In this document: positions 34,093-44,184 of the stretch, one piece after another
How positions within the stretch are numbered: position 1 is the stretch's first letter
How the letters are laid out: each line of letters starts with the position of its first letter
From: Microglena sp. YARC
Lineage: Eukaryota; Chlorophyta; Chlorophyceae; Chlamydomonadales; Chlamydomonadaceae
Length of the DNA: 64,000 bases
Direction of reading: 5' to 3'
Assembly (NCBI GenBank): GCA_022414725.1
Contig: JAJSRW010002112.1
Span: 1-64,000, forward strand
The notes under the pieces: model-generated
What the model saw: the letters and a program-made list of their open reading frames with translations, nothing else
Told to the model about the DNA's origin: nothing
The model's database searches: none
Translations under genes and position numbers: made by a program

Positions 34093-35496
34093 CTTCAACG
34101 CATAGTTGGACCCCTTGCTTCTATTCGTGACCTTCAGCTTCTTCCATTCTCCCCCCTTATTCCCAAATCGGCGAAGGGGGGGACAAATCCGTTTCATGAT
34201 GTCCTCATCCAACTCCTCTGCTGCCACCAACTCCTGCCCTAAGCCCCCCCCTATCTCATTTTCTTGGTCTCTGTCTGTCTCACTTCCTTGGTATATGGCT
34301 GGTGCTGGTGCTGGTGCTGGTAATGGTAATGGTGCCGGTGCTGGTGCTGGTGCCGGTGCCGGAGCTGTTGCAGAGGTAGAAGGTTGTGCTGTGCTATCAT
34401 CTGTCTCACTTCCTTGGTATATGGCTGGTGCTGTTACTGGTGCCGGTGCAGAGGTAGAAGGCTGTGCTGTGCTGTCATCTATCTTACTGTCTTGGTCTCT
34501 GTCTGGTGCTGGTGCTGATGCCGATGCTTTTGCTTTTGATCTTACTGGTGCTGGTGCTGGTGCTGGCGCCGGTCCCGGTGCCGGTGCTGGTGCAGATGTA
34601 GAGGGCTGTGCTGGGCTATCATTTGTCTCACTTCCTTGGCCTCTGGCTGTTTCTGTTGCTGTTACCTGTGCTGGATCTGGTGCTGATGCCGGTGCTTTTG
34701 CTTTTGATCTTGCTGGTGCTGGTGCTGATGCCGGTGCTGGTGCAGAGGTAGAGGGAGGTGCTGGGCTATCATCTGTCTCACTTCCCTCGTATATGGCTGT
34801 TGCTGTTGCTGGTATCGGTGCCTGTGCTGGTGCAGAGGTCACCGGTGCTGATGCTGGCGCTGATGCCGGGGCTTGTGCTTTTGATCTTGCTGGGTATGAT
34901 GCCGGTGCCTTTGCTTTTGATCTTTCTGGTGCTGGTGCTAGTGCAGGTGCCTTTACCTTTGCCTTTGCATTTGCTCGTGCTGGCGCTGATGCCGATGTCG
35001 GTGTCAGTGCCAGTGCCAGTGCTTTTGCTTTTGCTGGTGCTGATGCCGCTGCTGCTGACGATGATGTTCCTGGTGCTGCTGCTGGTGCTGCTGCTGGTGC
35101 TGCTGCTGGTGCTGCTGCTGACGATGACGTTGATGCTGTTGGTGGTGCTGATGCTGCTCCTGATGCTGGTTCTGCTAATGCTGGTTCTGCTGATGCTGAT
35201 GATGTTGGTGCTGCTGGTGCTGCTGGTGCTGCTGCTGCTGCTGACGTTGATGCTGCTGGTAGTGCTGCTGCTGCTGCTGCTGACGATGATGTCGATGCTG
35301 TTGGTGGTGCTGCTTCTGCTCCTGATGCTGCTGCTGATGATGATGTTGATGCTGGTGGTGCTGCTGCTGCTGATAATGATGTTGATGCTGCTGATGTTGG
35401 CGATGATGACGGTGGTGCTCCACTACTATCCGCCCAAAAATTGTTGGAGGGGTCCGCTACCAGGTTCAATATTTGGGTTCGAAGACGGAGAGGCAT
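34093..35496 (-). CDS. Gene 1 exon 1: Ala/Pro/Ser-rich N-terminus of the recombinase-like protein
   Basis: Minus-strand first exon, 468 codons from the ATG at 35496 to the donor GAAG|GTGCGT. It starts MPLRLRTQILNLVADPSNNF and continues with about 380 residues of Ala/Ser/Pro low complexity, with repeated KAKAPAxAPA and ETDDS(T)A blocks. It ends in an ordered segment, DIMKRICPPLRRFGNKG then EWKKLKVTNRSKGSNYALK, which is the part copied in the adjacent array. The frame stays open through 1.4 kb and joins exon 2 in phase 0. A plus-strand frame over the same DNA is a mirror artefact. The start codon is the first ATG of the open frame and is not otherwise supported. The low-complexity part may be disordered and length-variable. 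Confidence 0.65.
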
Positions 35497-35559
35497 GCCA
35501 ATAGCTACGGAATCAGCCTGTCCGTAAAACGAATGTATGGGTGTCAGTACATTAGTGCT

Positions 35560-35640
35560 TTTTCTATTTTAGCCTCTCCTGTCACGGTTAGGCAAGTCCC
35601 TTAAGCCTATTTGGCCCACCCCTGGATTGTAACAACATGC
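35560..35640 (+). repeat. Dispersed repeat C (inverted partner at 39537-39622)
   Basis: AGCCTCTCCTGTCACGGTTA, then GGCAAGTCCCTTAAGCCTAT, is found reversed at 39537-39622. A related fragment, TTTACAGTCCAGAGTAGGC, is at about 661-690. Confidence 0.7.
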
Positions 35641-36024
35641 ATACAACAGCGACGTAATCAGCCTGGAACAGAGAGAGGGGCGGGACTCAGCCAAAGATTT
35701 ACCCCCGCTATTTATAACATTCGCTGCTTTTTACCACGTTTTGGCAAGGGGGGGTCAAAAAAAAAGTGAAATTTCACCATCCCAAAAAGCGTTGAGGCAC
35801 CCTTCTGCAGACCCCCCCCACACCCCGGCTCCGGACCCACTGTACAGCCAGTATTTCAGGCACCACTTAGTGTTTTGGTGCCTAATAATGCTCATATTAC
35901 AGGGTTTTTAAAGGCCTATCCATTGAGGTTAGCCTCAAGTTCATTGGGGATGTTTGAAGCATAGAAAATCATCATCACCAATGTTACATTGTTTGGTGGG
36001 GCTTGGGTGGTGGTGTGTGTGTGT

Positions 36025-36083
36025 GGGGGGGTAGGGTTCAGGGTTTAGGGAATTAGGGTTTAGGGTTTAGGGTTTAGGGTATT
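36025..36083. repeat. Interstitial TTTAGGG telomere-type repeats
   Basis: GGGTTTAGGGTTTAGGG runs with minor interruptions. Confidence 0.85.
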
Positions 36084-36405
36084 CTGATGGCGCTCTGAGT
36101 TTCCGAGGTTGCCGCAAAGCAATTGTTTACCTCACTTGTCGCAGGTAGTAGAAAATCATCATCATCAATGTTACATTGTTTGGTTGGGCTTGAGGGTCAG
36201 GGCCCCTAGGCCCCTAATGTGCCCACCTTCAATACTATTCAATAATCAGGTATTCAATAACCAGGTCTTAAATCCAAGCTTCAATCGGGCATTAAATGAT
36301 CAGGTCTTCAATAATCACTCATGTATGTAAGGCTGAAGGGCACTATGTAGTCCTTGACAACATGTGGTATCAGTTGGTGACGTCATCGACCACCATTCTC
36401 CAGAA

Positions 36406-36582
36406 CTATGCCGGCGCGTTTAGTAGGGATGCCTCAAGCCACACTTGAGCTCGCTCCCTTTGCACACACTGCTTACGCCCTCTGACACTGACCTCCTTGA
36501 CAACCACCCCCTCAAACCCAGTCACCTTCAGAGAAAATTGATTGATGTCGTCCTCGCTGAGTTGCTGGCCTGGGTGCACAGA
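36406..36582 (-). CDS. Gene 2 last exon (function unknown)
   Basis: Minus-strand terminal exon ending in TAG at 36406-36408. Candidate acceptors ATGCAG (start 36582) and GGCCAG (start 36564) both keep the phase-0 join with the preceding exon (SMNE). It reads QLSEDDINQFSLKVTG, FEGVVVKEVSVRGRK, QCVQRERAQVWLEASL and ends NAPA. Composition is ordinary and non-repetitive. A poly-G stretch (sense strand) lies just upstream at 36600-36620. The protein family is not recognised. Confidence 0.55.
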   Translation of the reverse strand, partial: SVHPGQQLSEDDINQFSLKVTGFEGVVVKEVSVRGRKQCVQRERAQVWLEASLLNAPA

Positions 36583-38039
36583 CTGCATGTGGTGCCCCCC
36601 CCCCCCCCCCCCCCCCCCGCGGCTCCAAACTTTGGAGGACCAACACTTTTTTCTACTGGGCCAAATTAAGAAATAAAACCTGATTCTTCATCCTCTATAT
36701 GATACCTACAAAGTTGAGGGATGGTGTCATTTTGGTTTGAAGTTGCGTTTAGGCATAAATTGCCGTGATAAAGAACCCAAATGAATGGCCCTAAATTCAC
36801 TTCAATGGCCCTAGAAGCTATACAAAACTAATTCCAAACTGAAAAAAACATCCCTGGTCTCATCGGAAACTGTTGGATTCTGATCGCCTTGTTTTTAGGG
36901 TTGTCAATACTGTACTGGTTCCCATAATTACCGTACACTATTGTAAAGGTAAATGGTAAGGTAAATTGTAACCAAGAAACAATTGATGGATGGATACATC
37001 AGTGATGCCATCCACCCACCCACTCACCCACAAAAAAATAAAAATAAAAATAACCAACCAACCAACCAAGTAACTAACTAAATAAATAAATAAACAAAGT
37101 CATGCCTACCTAAGTCAAGTCACCCACTCACCGAACCAACCACCCCACCACGCACAAATAAACGAAAAACCCAAGCTTTTCCTACCTCATTCATATTTAT
37201 TCTAAAAAACAAACAAACAAACAAACAATAATAATATCAACAAAACAAACAAAAAACCCAAGCCTTTCCTACCTCATTCATCTTGACTACATCCTGAACA
37301 AGTCCAATCCAGTTCTCTTCAAGCTTCTCTGCTGAACAAACAAAGAAACAAAAAAACATACAAACGAACAAACAAACAAACAAACAAACAAACAAACAAA
37401 CAAACAATAATATCAATAAAAAAACAAAAACCCAAGCCTTTCCTACCTCATTCATCTTGACTACATCCTGAACAAGTTCAATCCAGTTATCTTCTCTGCT
37501 AACTTCCAACCAACTAACCAACCACCCAACGAAACAAGCAAACAAATACCAATATCAACAAAACAAACAAATAAGCAAACAAACAACAAACAAACAAACA
37601 ACATAAATAAAACAAATAAACAAAACAAACAAGTCTTGCCTACCTCATTCATATTTATTAAATCCTGAACAAGTTCAATCCAGTTATCTTCTCTGCTAGC
37701 ATCCGACCAACTAACCAACCACCCAACGAAACAAGCAAACAAACAACAATATCAACAAAACAAACAAACAAATAAACAAACAAACAAACAAACAAACAAA
37801 CAAACAAACAACACAAATAAAACAAATAAACAAAATAAACAAGTCTTGCCTACCCCATTCATATTTATTAAAATCCTGAAACAAGTTTCAATCCAGTTCT
37901 CTTCAAGCTTCTCTACTAACCAACCAACCAAAGAAACAAACAAACAAACAACATCAACCAAACAAACAACATAAACAAAACAAACAAACAAACAAACAAA
38001 CAAACAAGCAAACAAACAAACATACTAAGCTTTGCCTAC
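36583..38039 (-). repeat. Gene 2 intron with five donor-side exon-end copies and AAAC repeats
   Basis: On the minus strand, copies of AACTGGATTGGACTTGTTCA, GGATGTAGTCAAGATGAATG|AG plus the GTAGGAAAGG donor recur near 37262-37335, 37440-37505, 37640-37705 and 37850-37925, with a stub near 37184. Spacers are (GTTT)n on the sense strand. The part next to the last exon (36620-37180) is unique or AAAT/CCCA-rich. Confidence 0.85.
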
Positions 38040-38232
38040 CTCATTCATACTGATTATATCCTGAACAAGTTCAATCCAGTTATCTTCAAGTTTCTCTACT
38101 AACTCCTCCTCCCGAGGTCCCAGCTTCCTCCCTAGAGACAGGCATCCTATCCGTACTGCCTCCCTGGCACTCATCTCCTTTGTAAGCGAGTGCACCAGCA
38201 AATATTTCAGGTGGGATGGCCGATCCTCTGTA
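38040..38232 (-). CDS. Gene 2 penultimate visible exon (function unknown)
   Basis: Minus-strand exon, 193 nt, acceptor AATCCAG|TACAG and donor AATGAG|GTAGGC, entering in phase 1 and leaving in phase 0. It reads TEDRPSHLKYLLVHSLTK, EMSAREAVRIGCLSLGRK, LGPREEELVEKLEDNW, IELVQDIISMNE. The Leu-rich amphipathic text with DNW looks helical and might be a SAM-like module, but that is a guess. Its 3' end is copied five times downstream and its 5' part at least twice upstream, the same layout as in genes 1 and 3. Confidence 0.62.
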
Positions 38233-38540
38233 CTGGATTGTACAGGAGAGCATCGTACTGGGGAGCGTACTGCAGTTGGGAGTGGGTGGAGTTGTATTGC
38301 AGTGTGTTATGGATGTGACAGGTGGGTACCCGTACTGCCTCCTCTGCACTTTCCTCCTTACCCAGCTGGTACACCTTGCTACTGGACTGCACAGGATAAC
38401 ATCGTATCGGGGAGCGTACTGCAGGTGGGGAGTGGGTGGAGTTGTACTGCAGTGTGTTATGGATGTGACAGATGGGTACCCGTAGTGCCTCCTCTGCACT
38501 TTCCTCCTTGCTCAGCTGGTAAACCTGGCTACTGGATTGT
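38233..38540 (-). repeat. Acceptor-side array: copies of acceptor plus gene 2 exon 5' part
   Basis: Two clear units of about 155 bp plus a stub. On the minus strand each has GTACAATCCAG or GTGCAGTCCAG, then a variant reading [19 protein letters not shown] in the same frame as the true exon (SLTKEMSAREAVRIG), then a CACTGCAGTACAACTCCACC spacer. Confidence 0.8.
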
Positions 38541-38559
38541 ACATGAGCATTGTACATGA

Positions 38560-38815
38560 GCATTGTACACAGGCACAGGCACAGGTACAGGCAAAGATAC
38601 AAGCACAAGCACAGCCACAAGCACAAGCACATGCACACGCACATGCACACGCGCAAGCACAAGCACAAGCACAAGCACAAGCACAAGCACAAGCACAAGC
38701 ACAAGCACAAGCACAAGCACAAGCACAAGCACAAGCACAAGCACAAGCACAAGCACAAGCACAAGCACAAGCACAAGCACAAGCACAAGCACAAGCACAA
38801 GCACAAGCAAAAGGA
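38560..38815. repeat. (CACAAG)n hexanucleotide array
   Basis: About 40 units of CACAAG/CACAGG/CACACG, uniform from 38650 to 38805. It is open in all six frames and gives TSTSTS, KHKHKH and QAQAQA translations, which I do not regard as genes. Confidence 0.95.
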
Positions 38816-39033
38816 TCACCACCACCATCATCACTACAACCACCACCACCACAACCTCATCCTCAATGCATGCATGCCTCTGAATCCACACCTGGATATC
38901 TCAAGAGCACTCTGGCACTTTGAGCTCTGCTCACAGCCACTGATGGTTGATCGCCGACCAAGCTCGAGCGCAATCGCATGCCCATCCTCATGGATCCGAA
39001 TCCGCTATGAGATCTCCATCGCGACGGGGGGGC

Positions 39034-39528
39034 TTACGAATTACAATTGGAAGGGAGCGAGCAGCCCAGAGTTGGCTGAAAAAACATGCGTCTATTATTC
39101 CTCTTCTCCTTCTTCTTCTTCTTCTGTGCCGGCAGCGTCAGGTGGATGCAATTTTTCAGTTTTCGTATATTGGCGAGAGTGAGGGTTGGGAATGGAAAGA
39201 TGACTGATGACCCTCTGCTGATCAGACTAGAGGGCTGCAGGCTGCTGATGACCGACATTTTCCTGGTGCCGGCCACTGATGCGTACCCGTGCGTACACCC
39301 CGCCCCGGGTGCGTACCCCCCGGCGACTGGATTTCGATCTGTTTGTGACACCGAGAGGCTGAAAACTCCTTCAGTCTGGAACATATGCGCCAAATGAATT
39401 CGTCTGGAGAGCGAAACATCGCTGGAATAGCGATCTATGCTACCGAGCCAACAGCTTCGTAACCGGTCGGAGGAGTTAGGATCCCTTCGATCTGGTCGAG
39501 ACAGGGCTAGGCAGCTAGGTGCACTCAT
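39034..39528 (-). CDS. Candidate upstream exon or small gene (164 codons)
   Basis: Minus-strand open frame in non-repetitive DNA, starting MSAPSCLALSRPDRRD and containing DRLRSCWLGSIDRYSSDV and SLSRRIHLAHMFQTEG. Toward its end is an AAG-rich Lys tract (39105-39125). It lies upstream of gene 2 and could be its first exon, but I find no donor with a fitting phase. The family is not recognised, and it may not be coding. Confidence 0.28.
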   Translation of the reverse strand: MSAPSCLALSRPDRRDPNSSDRLRSCWLGSIDRYSSDVSLSRRIHLAHMFQTEGVFSLSVSQTDRNPVAGGYAPGAGCTHGYASVAGTRKMSVISSLQPSSLISRGSSVIFPFPTLTLANIRKLKNCIHLTLPAQKKKKKEKRNNRRMFFQPTLGCSLPSNCNS

Positions 39529-39536
39529 TTATGCAA

Positions 39537-39622
39537 GCTGTTACAGTCCAGGGGTAGGCTAAATAGGCTTATTATAAGGGACTTGACCAACCGTGACAGG
39601 AGGGGCTAAAACGAAAGAGCAC
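39537..39622 (-). repeat. Dispersed repeat C, inverted copy
   Basis: TAGGCTAAATAGGCTTA, GGGACTTGACCAACCGTGAC and AGGAGGGGCTAAAAC mirror 35560-35640. The two copies bracket gene 2 as an inverted pair about 3.9 kb apart. Confidence 0.72.
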
Positions 39623-39723
39623 TGGTAAAGTGAAACCCAAACAATCGTGTTAACGATGAAAGCCCTTAGTCCGTGCTATAGTAATGATTTATTTTTCATG
39701 TGACATGATGATATATTGCCTTT

Positions 39724-39764
39724 CCTTAGACACGAGTCATGCTGTCATGCACTCATGTCTAAGG
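39724..39764. other. Imperfect hairpin
   Basis: CCTTAGACACGAGT and ACTCATGTCTAAGG are inverted repeats (13 of 14) around a 13-base loop. Isolated, with no adjacent gene recognised. Confidence 0.6.
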
Positions 39765-40312
39765 AACATCATCTTCACCTTTAAACTGGCAAATACGGCG
39801 AGCAGCCAAACTGCTGGCTGAAGCAGTAAAGCTACCTAACAAAGTTCAAGTTTAAACTGTTTAAAGCCTGGTGAAAACAGTCTGTACTCAGGAGTGTGGT
39901 TAAGCAGGGTCTACGCTATTGTAATGTAGAATTACTTGATCACTGTAGCACGAACTCAGGTTTCGTGTAGGTAAAACGCTCTAGGATGTCACATACAATC
40001 ATCTAATTCTGCACCATCTCGAATACTAAAGGATCGTAAATTCAGTTTTTAGTGGAATACTGGATACCGAAGTTAGCATTTCCAACCTAAGCGGATGGAT
40101 CCACGGTTGTTCAAAACGTCGAGTTTCTCGTCTCAACCGCAGATTTTGGCTCATGCGACAGTCACATCCAGTAGATTTAACTGATGAAACAGGAGGAGCC
40201 CAGGCCTCCAAAATTTCAGTCATGCCGATCGATTTTTTCTGAGAACAGGGCTGTAATCGCATGTATCATGGCAATATTTTAAGTTACTTTTCGGGTCATT
40301 CTGAGCACCTCA

Positions 40313-40352
<40 letters not shown>

Positions 40353-41390
40353 GGGGGGGGGGGGGTCAGCCTCATTTTGTTTTTTGCTAACTTTTTACTC
40401 AGACCTCCAAATGACATTTTTGAGACCACCCATGAGTAAGCCTTGGTAAGGTTAGTCCTATTGGCACCACTTTTGACCTAGTGCAATAAGTATTTACCCC
40501 CCCCCCCCCCCCCCCCCCCAAACCCCAGCCCAGCCCAGAGTAACAGTGGGTGAAATGGCTGGGTATGTGTTGATAATATGGGTGGGTGAATGGGTGGGTA
40601 ATATGGGTGGGTGAATGGGTGTGGGTGTGGGGGGGGATGCCCAGGCCCCCCCCTTACCCGACACAACACACACACCCAACCCCCAACCACCCGCCCCCGA
40701 CACTCCACCATGCGACAACACCGAAACGCCGCCATTCTACCACGTGCTACAAGTTGGGTGGGACCCAAGGGGAAGTGTAGCTGAACCATGCTGAGATAAT
40801 TGTCCTGCTACTTGGGTGCTACTGTTTTGTTTTAAATAATGAGAACTCCAGTTTTGAGCTGCCCCCTGCAAAGTTGAAGTGTGACTACGGTACTTCGGGC
40901 AACCCAGAGGGGGTGCAAAAACTGATTTTTTGACTATCACACAATCCCTATGTGGGAATTCTGAGGATGCCATTATGTGCGCCATACTGTAAACACCCAG
41001 AATCCATATCTAAGTTTTTCAAAAAGGGGGTACTTCTATTTAAGGGGGGGGGGGGGAGGGGGGGGTCAGCCCTCCCCAGGTTTCTTAGGGAGGGTGTGGC
41101 CTATCTTTTTTTTTCTCCTCCCGGATGAAACTTAGATTTATGAAATCAGTTGTGTCGAGTTTTAAGCATCTATGAACAACCCTGCATGGGTTCGAAAACA
41201 CAAAGCATATGCCTGGAGGATCCATAATGGAAGGCTTGGACTCTGAAGCACTCGTATCATCACATTAAGACAGGTGGCGTTTATTCCAAGTGGCCTTGCT
41301 CTCACAGTCTACCTAAGTAACACACACTGTACAAATTGCAGAGATACACACATGGAGTTTCATATGGTTTGTTACATTGTATAACCTGTA
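39765..41390. other. Gene-poor intergenic stretch with homopolymer tracts
   Basis: Mostly unique DNA with a poly-G tract at 40315-40366, poly-C at 40497-40520, a GGGTGGGTGAATG repeat near 40580-40640 and a G-tract at 41043-41066. Short open frames here have no splice sites or family resemblance. Confidence 0.5.
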
Positions 41391-41391
41391 C

Positions 41392-41733
41392 TTATATCGC
41401 TAGAGCTAGTTTCCAAACAGCAGCATCAGTCCACCCACAATAGCAGGGTGGTGCAGCAACTAGGGCCAACATTACCACAAACAGTGGGACGGCATGGTTC
41501 AAGCTTATATCTTCATCGAAGATTGCCAGATAGGCATTTAGCAGATCCCTAGTGGTGGTGGTCAGCCTTAGAGTAGGTGGTCTGCGAAGTACATAAGATG
41601 GCAGTACATAAGACAAAACAGTAAATAAGGCAGCTGCGGTACAGACAATGGCAGTACATAGTAGTGCTATGGTTGATGCAGCATGTGCATGCCATGCAGG
41701 AGAGAAAAAGACAAGATACCGAAACACATCCAC
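41392..41733 (-). CDS. Candidate small membrane protein (113 codons)
   Basis: Minus-strand open frame in unique DNA. It reads MDVFRYLVFFSPAWHA, a hydrophobic stretch TIALLCTAIVCTAAALFTV, a middle LRLTTTTRDLLNAYLAIF and a second hydrophobic stretch VPLFVVMLALVAAP, ending LALAI. At least two membrane-spanning segments are likely if it is translated. A GCATGCAG acceptor-like site abuts the ATG. A TGTAA motif (41372-41376 on this strand) follows the stop by about 16 nt. The family is not recognised. Confidence 0.35.
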   Translation of the reverse strand: MDVFRYLVFFSPAWHAHAASTIALLCTAIVCTAAALFTVLSYVLPSYVLRRPPTLRLTTTTRDLLNAYLAIFDEDISLNHAVPLFVVMLALVAAPPCYCGWTDAAVWKLALAI

Positions 41734-41877
41734 ATCTGCATGCTTGATTATTTGAGGTTGGTCTAATCCCTTCAGCCTAGATGGCTACACCCTGGAATTT
41801 AATATACAAGCAAGTATGCTTTGGTTGTTGTTGTAAAACTACAGATATCTCACACATGAGATGATGCCATGCATGAC

Positions 41878-42048
41878 TAGGGACCGGCATATCATATGAT
41901 GTTGTCCAAAGGTGAGTATGATATCATACATTGTATCATATGAAAGTGTATTTAAATGGTAACTTAGGCCTAGTCAGACTGCCGGCATCATATTATATCT
42001 CATGACATGATATCATATGATGACATGATATCATATTGCTGTTCCCTA
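41878..42048. mobile_element. hAT-like MITE, family A, intact with 8-bp target duplication
   Basis: Starts TAGGGACCGGCATATCATAT and ends ATATTGCTGTTCCCTA. It is flanked by perfect TGCATGAC direct repeats (41870-41877 and 42049-42056). The ends match the hAT consensus start YARNG and the duplication is the hAT length. It is 171 bp, with no coding capacity and many ATATGATATCATATGA palindromes inside. Confidence 0.85.
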
Positions 42049-42099
42049 TGCATGACTGATACAAACAGCAGTCGTCTGACATGTGTATGCAATGGTGGA

Positions 42100-42510
42100 C
42101 ACATCTTTTTGTTCCGAGCTGATGCTGGAGTGAGCCCAAGGCAAAGACAAGACCAGAGCTTTTTTCCCCCCGCTTCCAGTAGCGATCACTACCTGGGACC
42201 CTGTTTTGGCCATCTGCTACCACGTGACTTGCATATGAATTTATGTGAAAGCAATGAGTACTTACTGTATGGGGAGAGCCATCGGTGGTAGCCTCTCCAG
42301 GAACCTTGGGGAACCTGCAGGGGACAGTGGATTTGTTTCAAATCTGACAGCTGCTGACAGTGGTATTTTTTTACCTTCTTGGTTTTAGGTTATTTCTATA
42401 GCTTTTTACAGCTTTAAAGGCAATCCAGGGCATTTTTTAAAACAGCGATTTTTTTTTATTAAAACGGGGTCAAAACTAGTGATTGCCATGTCTGGCGGAA
42501 AAACAAATCC
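42100..42510. repeat. Family Y repeat copies
   Basis: AGCGATCACTACCTGGGACC then CTGTTTTGGCC (42180-42215), and inverted AAAACGGGGTCAAAACTAGT then GATTGCC (42464-42492), resemble 28190-28225. No gene seen. Confidence 0.45.
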
Positions 42511-43009
42511 CTGCTGAAAGGGACAGTGGATTGGAGTGAATTGGAGTTGAAAACATACACTGTTTCATTTTTGGGCTACCCATGGCAGCTTCCTACCACC
42601 TCCAATAGCCAGCCACTGGGTACAACCCAACGCTTTCCCTGCTACTAGCTAGCCTCAGGTTTCACCCAAGGACAGGGATAGAGAGCTGCATAGAACGCGT
42701 AGCCCTAAAATAAAGTGTCAACATAAATGAGCTAGCTAGCTAGCTAGCCAGCCAGGCAATTCGTGCTCCTACCCAGTGAGCTTATCCTGGTCCAAGCCTT
42801 CCCTCTGGTCTCCAACCCCATCTCAACCCTTCTTCAGTCCTCGACACTAAATCTCAAACTCCCCCCCCCCCCCCCCCCCTCCTCTCCCCACCTTAATCCC
42901 ACGCCTTCTGCTGTCCCCACTGCTGACACTCCAACTCACTCTGCCCTTCTCCTCTCGCCACCTCCAACTCTTTCACCAAGTGTTGAATACTTAATGCAAG
43001 TTGCGTCTC
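42511..43009. other. Intergenic, with poly-C tract
   Basis: Unique sequence with a GCTAGCTAGCTAGC block near 42730 and a poly-C tract at 42862-42880. The open frame over 42763-43200 is Pro/Leu-rich low complexity and runs into repeat X, so I do not call it a gene. Confidence 0.5.
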
Positions 43010-43225
43010 ATTTTTGGCGGAGCCCCCCCTTCTGGGGGGCGGGAGCCCCCAGTGTTACCCATTTGTCCGGTCGACCGACCATCCATCCATCCATCCATCT
43101 GACCGTGATGAAGCCCGACACGTCAGCCAACGGTCTCGTAACTAACTCGCTTCCATTGCCACCTGTCCCTCCCTCGCGATTACTCTCCGCCATTTTTTAG
43201 CATCGCAGGCGACGCTGCATCGAAC
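43010..43225 (-). repeat. GC-rich dispersed repeat, family X (minus orientation)
   Basis: Carries TTTGGCGGAGCCCCCC, GGGGGCGGGAGCCCCC, a (CATC)n insert near 43080-43100, then GACACGTCAGCC and GCATCGCAGGCGACGC. Order and orientation mirror 27955-28170. Confidence 0.7.
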
Positions 43226-44184
43226 TTGTTCATGTTAATATTCTTCCCTGTGCTGTAAATTCAATCCTACTGTGGCACAAGCTTTACACCGAGGCAGGTT
43301 CAACTTGTACACATGTCCCACACCCCAGAAAAAACATACCTCATTATAACCCCCCCCCCAGATAAGAACGCACCCCAGAGTAAAGTATAAACCGGAGTAA
43401 CACACACTGGCAAGACGCACCCCAAAGGACAACCAATCCTCAAGTACAGCACACCCTAAGTAACCCCACCCAACAGTACAGCACATCTGGAGTCCATCAC
43501 ACTGCGGAATACAACACACCGCCATTATGTGCAGCCAGCTATATCGAAGGGAATGGCACGGGAGAAGAAGCTCATACAAGCCCACCCGTCAACAAAATAC
43601 ATATTGTCCAACTAGAAACAAACACCCGCATGCATACCTCTTGTGGTGGTGGTCGGGGTTCTGGAGGTACTCGACGGGGGTGGCCTTGTACTCTACAGTT
43701 GGTTAGAGTTTGGTTGTTAGTGGTTAGTGGGCCGTGAGTGGGTGTGTTTGAGGGGTGTAAGCACGAGTGTTAAGGGGGTTGTTGTAGTTCAATTGGGGAT
43801 GGTGATGTAATTGGTCTGTGATGTGGTTGTCTGCTGAAAATAAGGATCAGCAAAGTGGGTGCTGTGGAGTGTGTCTGTTAGAGTGCCATGTGTGTACGGG
43901 CGTGGGGTTGGGATTGGGATTGGGGGTTGGGGGTTGGGGTTGGGGTTGGGGGGGGTCACTGTGGCCTGGGTGCACATACGGGATAGGGTTTGAGCTTGGG
44001 CAGAAGTTAGGGCTAGGGTATGCACCTGTGTGGGGCCCCAGGGTATGGGTGTGGGTACTTCGGGGAGGGTGGGTGGGGGGCTGGAAGTAACAGGTTTAAT
44101 GACCAGGGATCAAAACCGTCGTCATAACCGGGGAAGGACTGAATGATTAACGGCATATGCGCAGAGACCGTGCACGGAACTGCA
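43226..44184. other. Intergenic, minisatellite-like G/T-rich DNA
   Basis: Short degenerate repeats (ACACCCCAG / GTACAGCACA types) at 43310-43520, and a GGGTTGGGGTTGGG / GGGATTGGG tract at 43900-43955. No supported gene. Confidence 0.5.

Larger units (their letters stand above)
35497..36405. other. Intergenic region between gene 1 (5') and gene 2 (3')
   Basis: Upstream DNA of gene 1 and downstream DNA of gene 2. It holds an inverted dispersed repeat, interstitial telomere repeats and two TGTAA motifs on the minus strand (within ATGTTACATTG at about 35984 and 36169). TGTAA is the usual polyadenylation signal of chlorophycean algae. No promoter motif was recognised. Confidence 0.45.

Noticed and set aside
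34106..35527. Plus-strand Gly/Ala-rich 473-codon frame
   Set aside because: Mirror of the exon 1 Ala/Pro/Ser tract. The minus frame is preferred because it ends in an ordered segment with a donor and joins exon 2 in phase.
38550..38883. Plus- and minus-strand repeat proteins (KHKHKH, TSTSTS, LCLCLC)
   Set aside because: (CACAAG)n hexanucleotide; open in all six frames.
43235..43585. 116-codon minus-strand frame (Gly/Cys/Leu-rich)
   Set aside because: Built of short degenerate repeats with no splice sites or recognisable motif.
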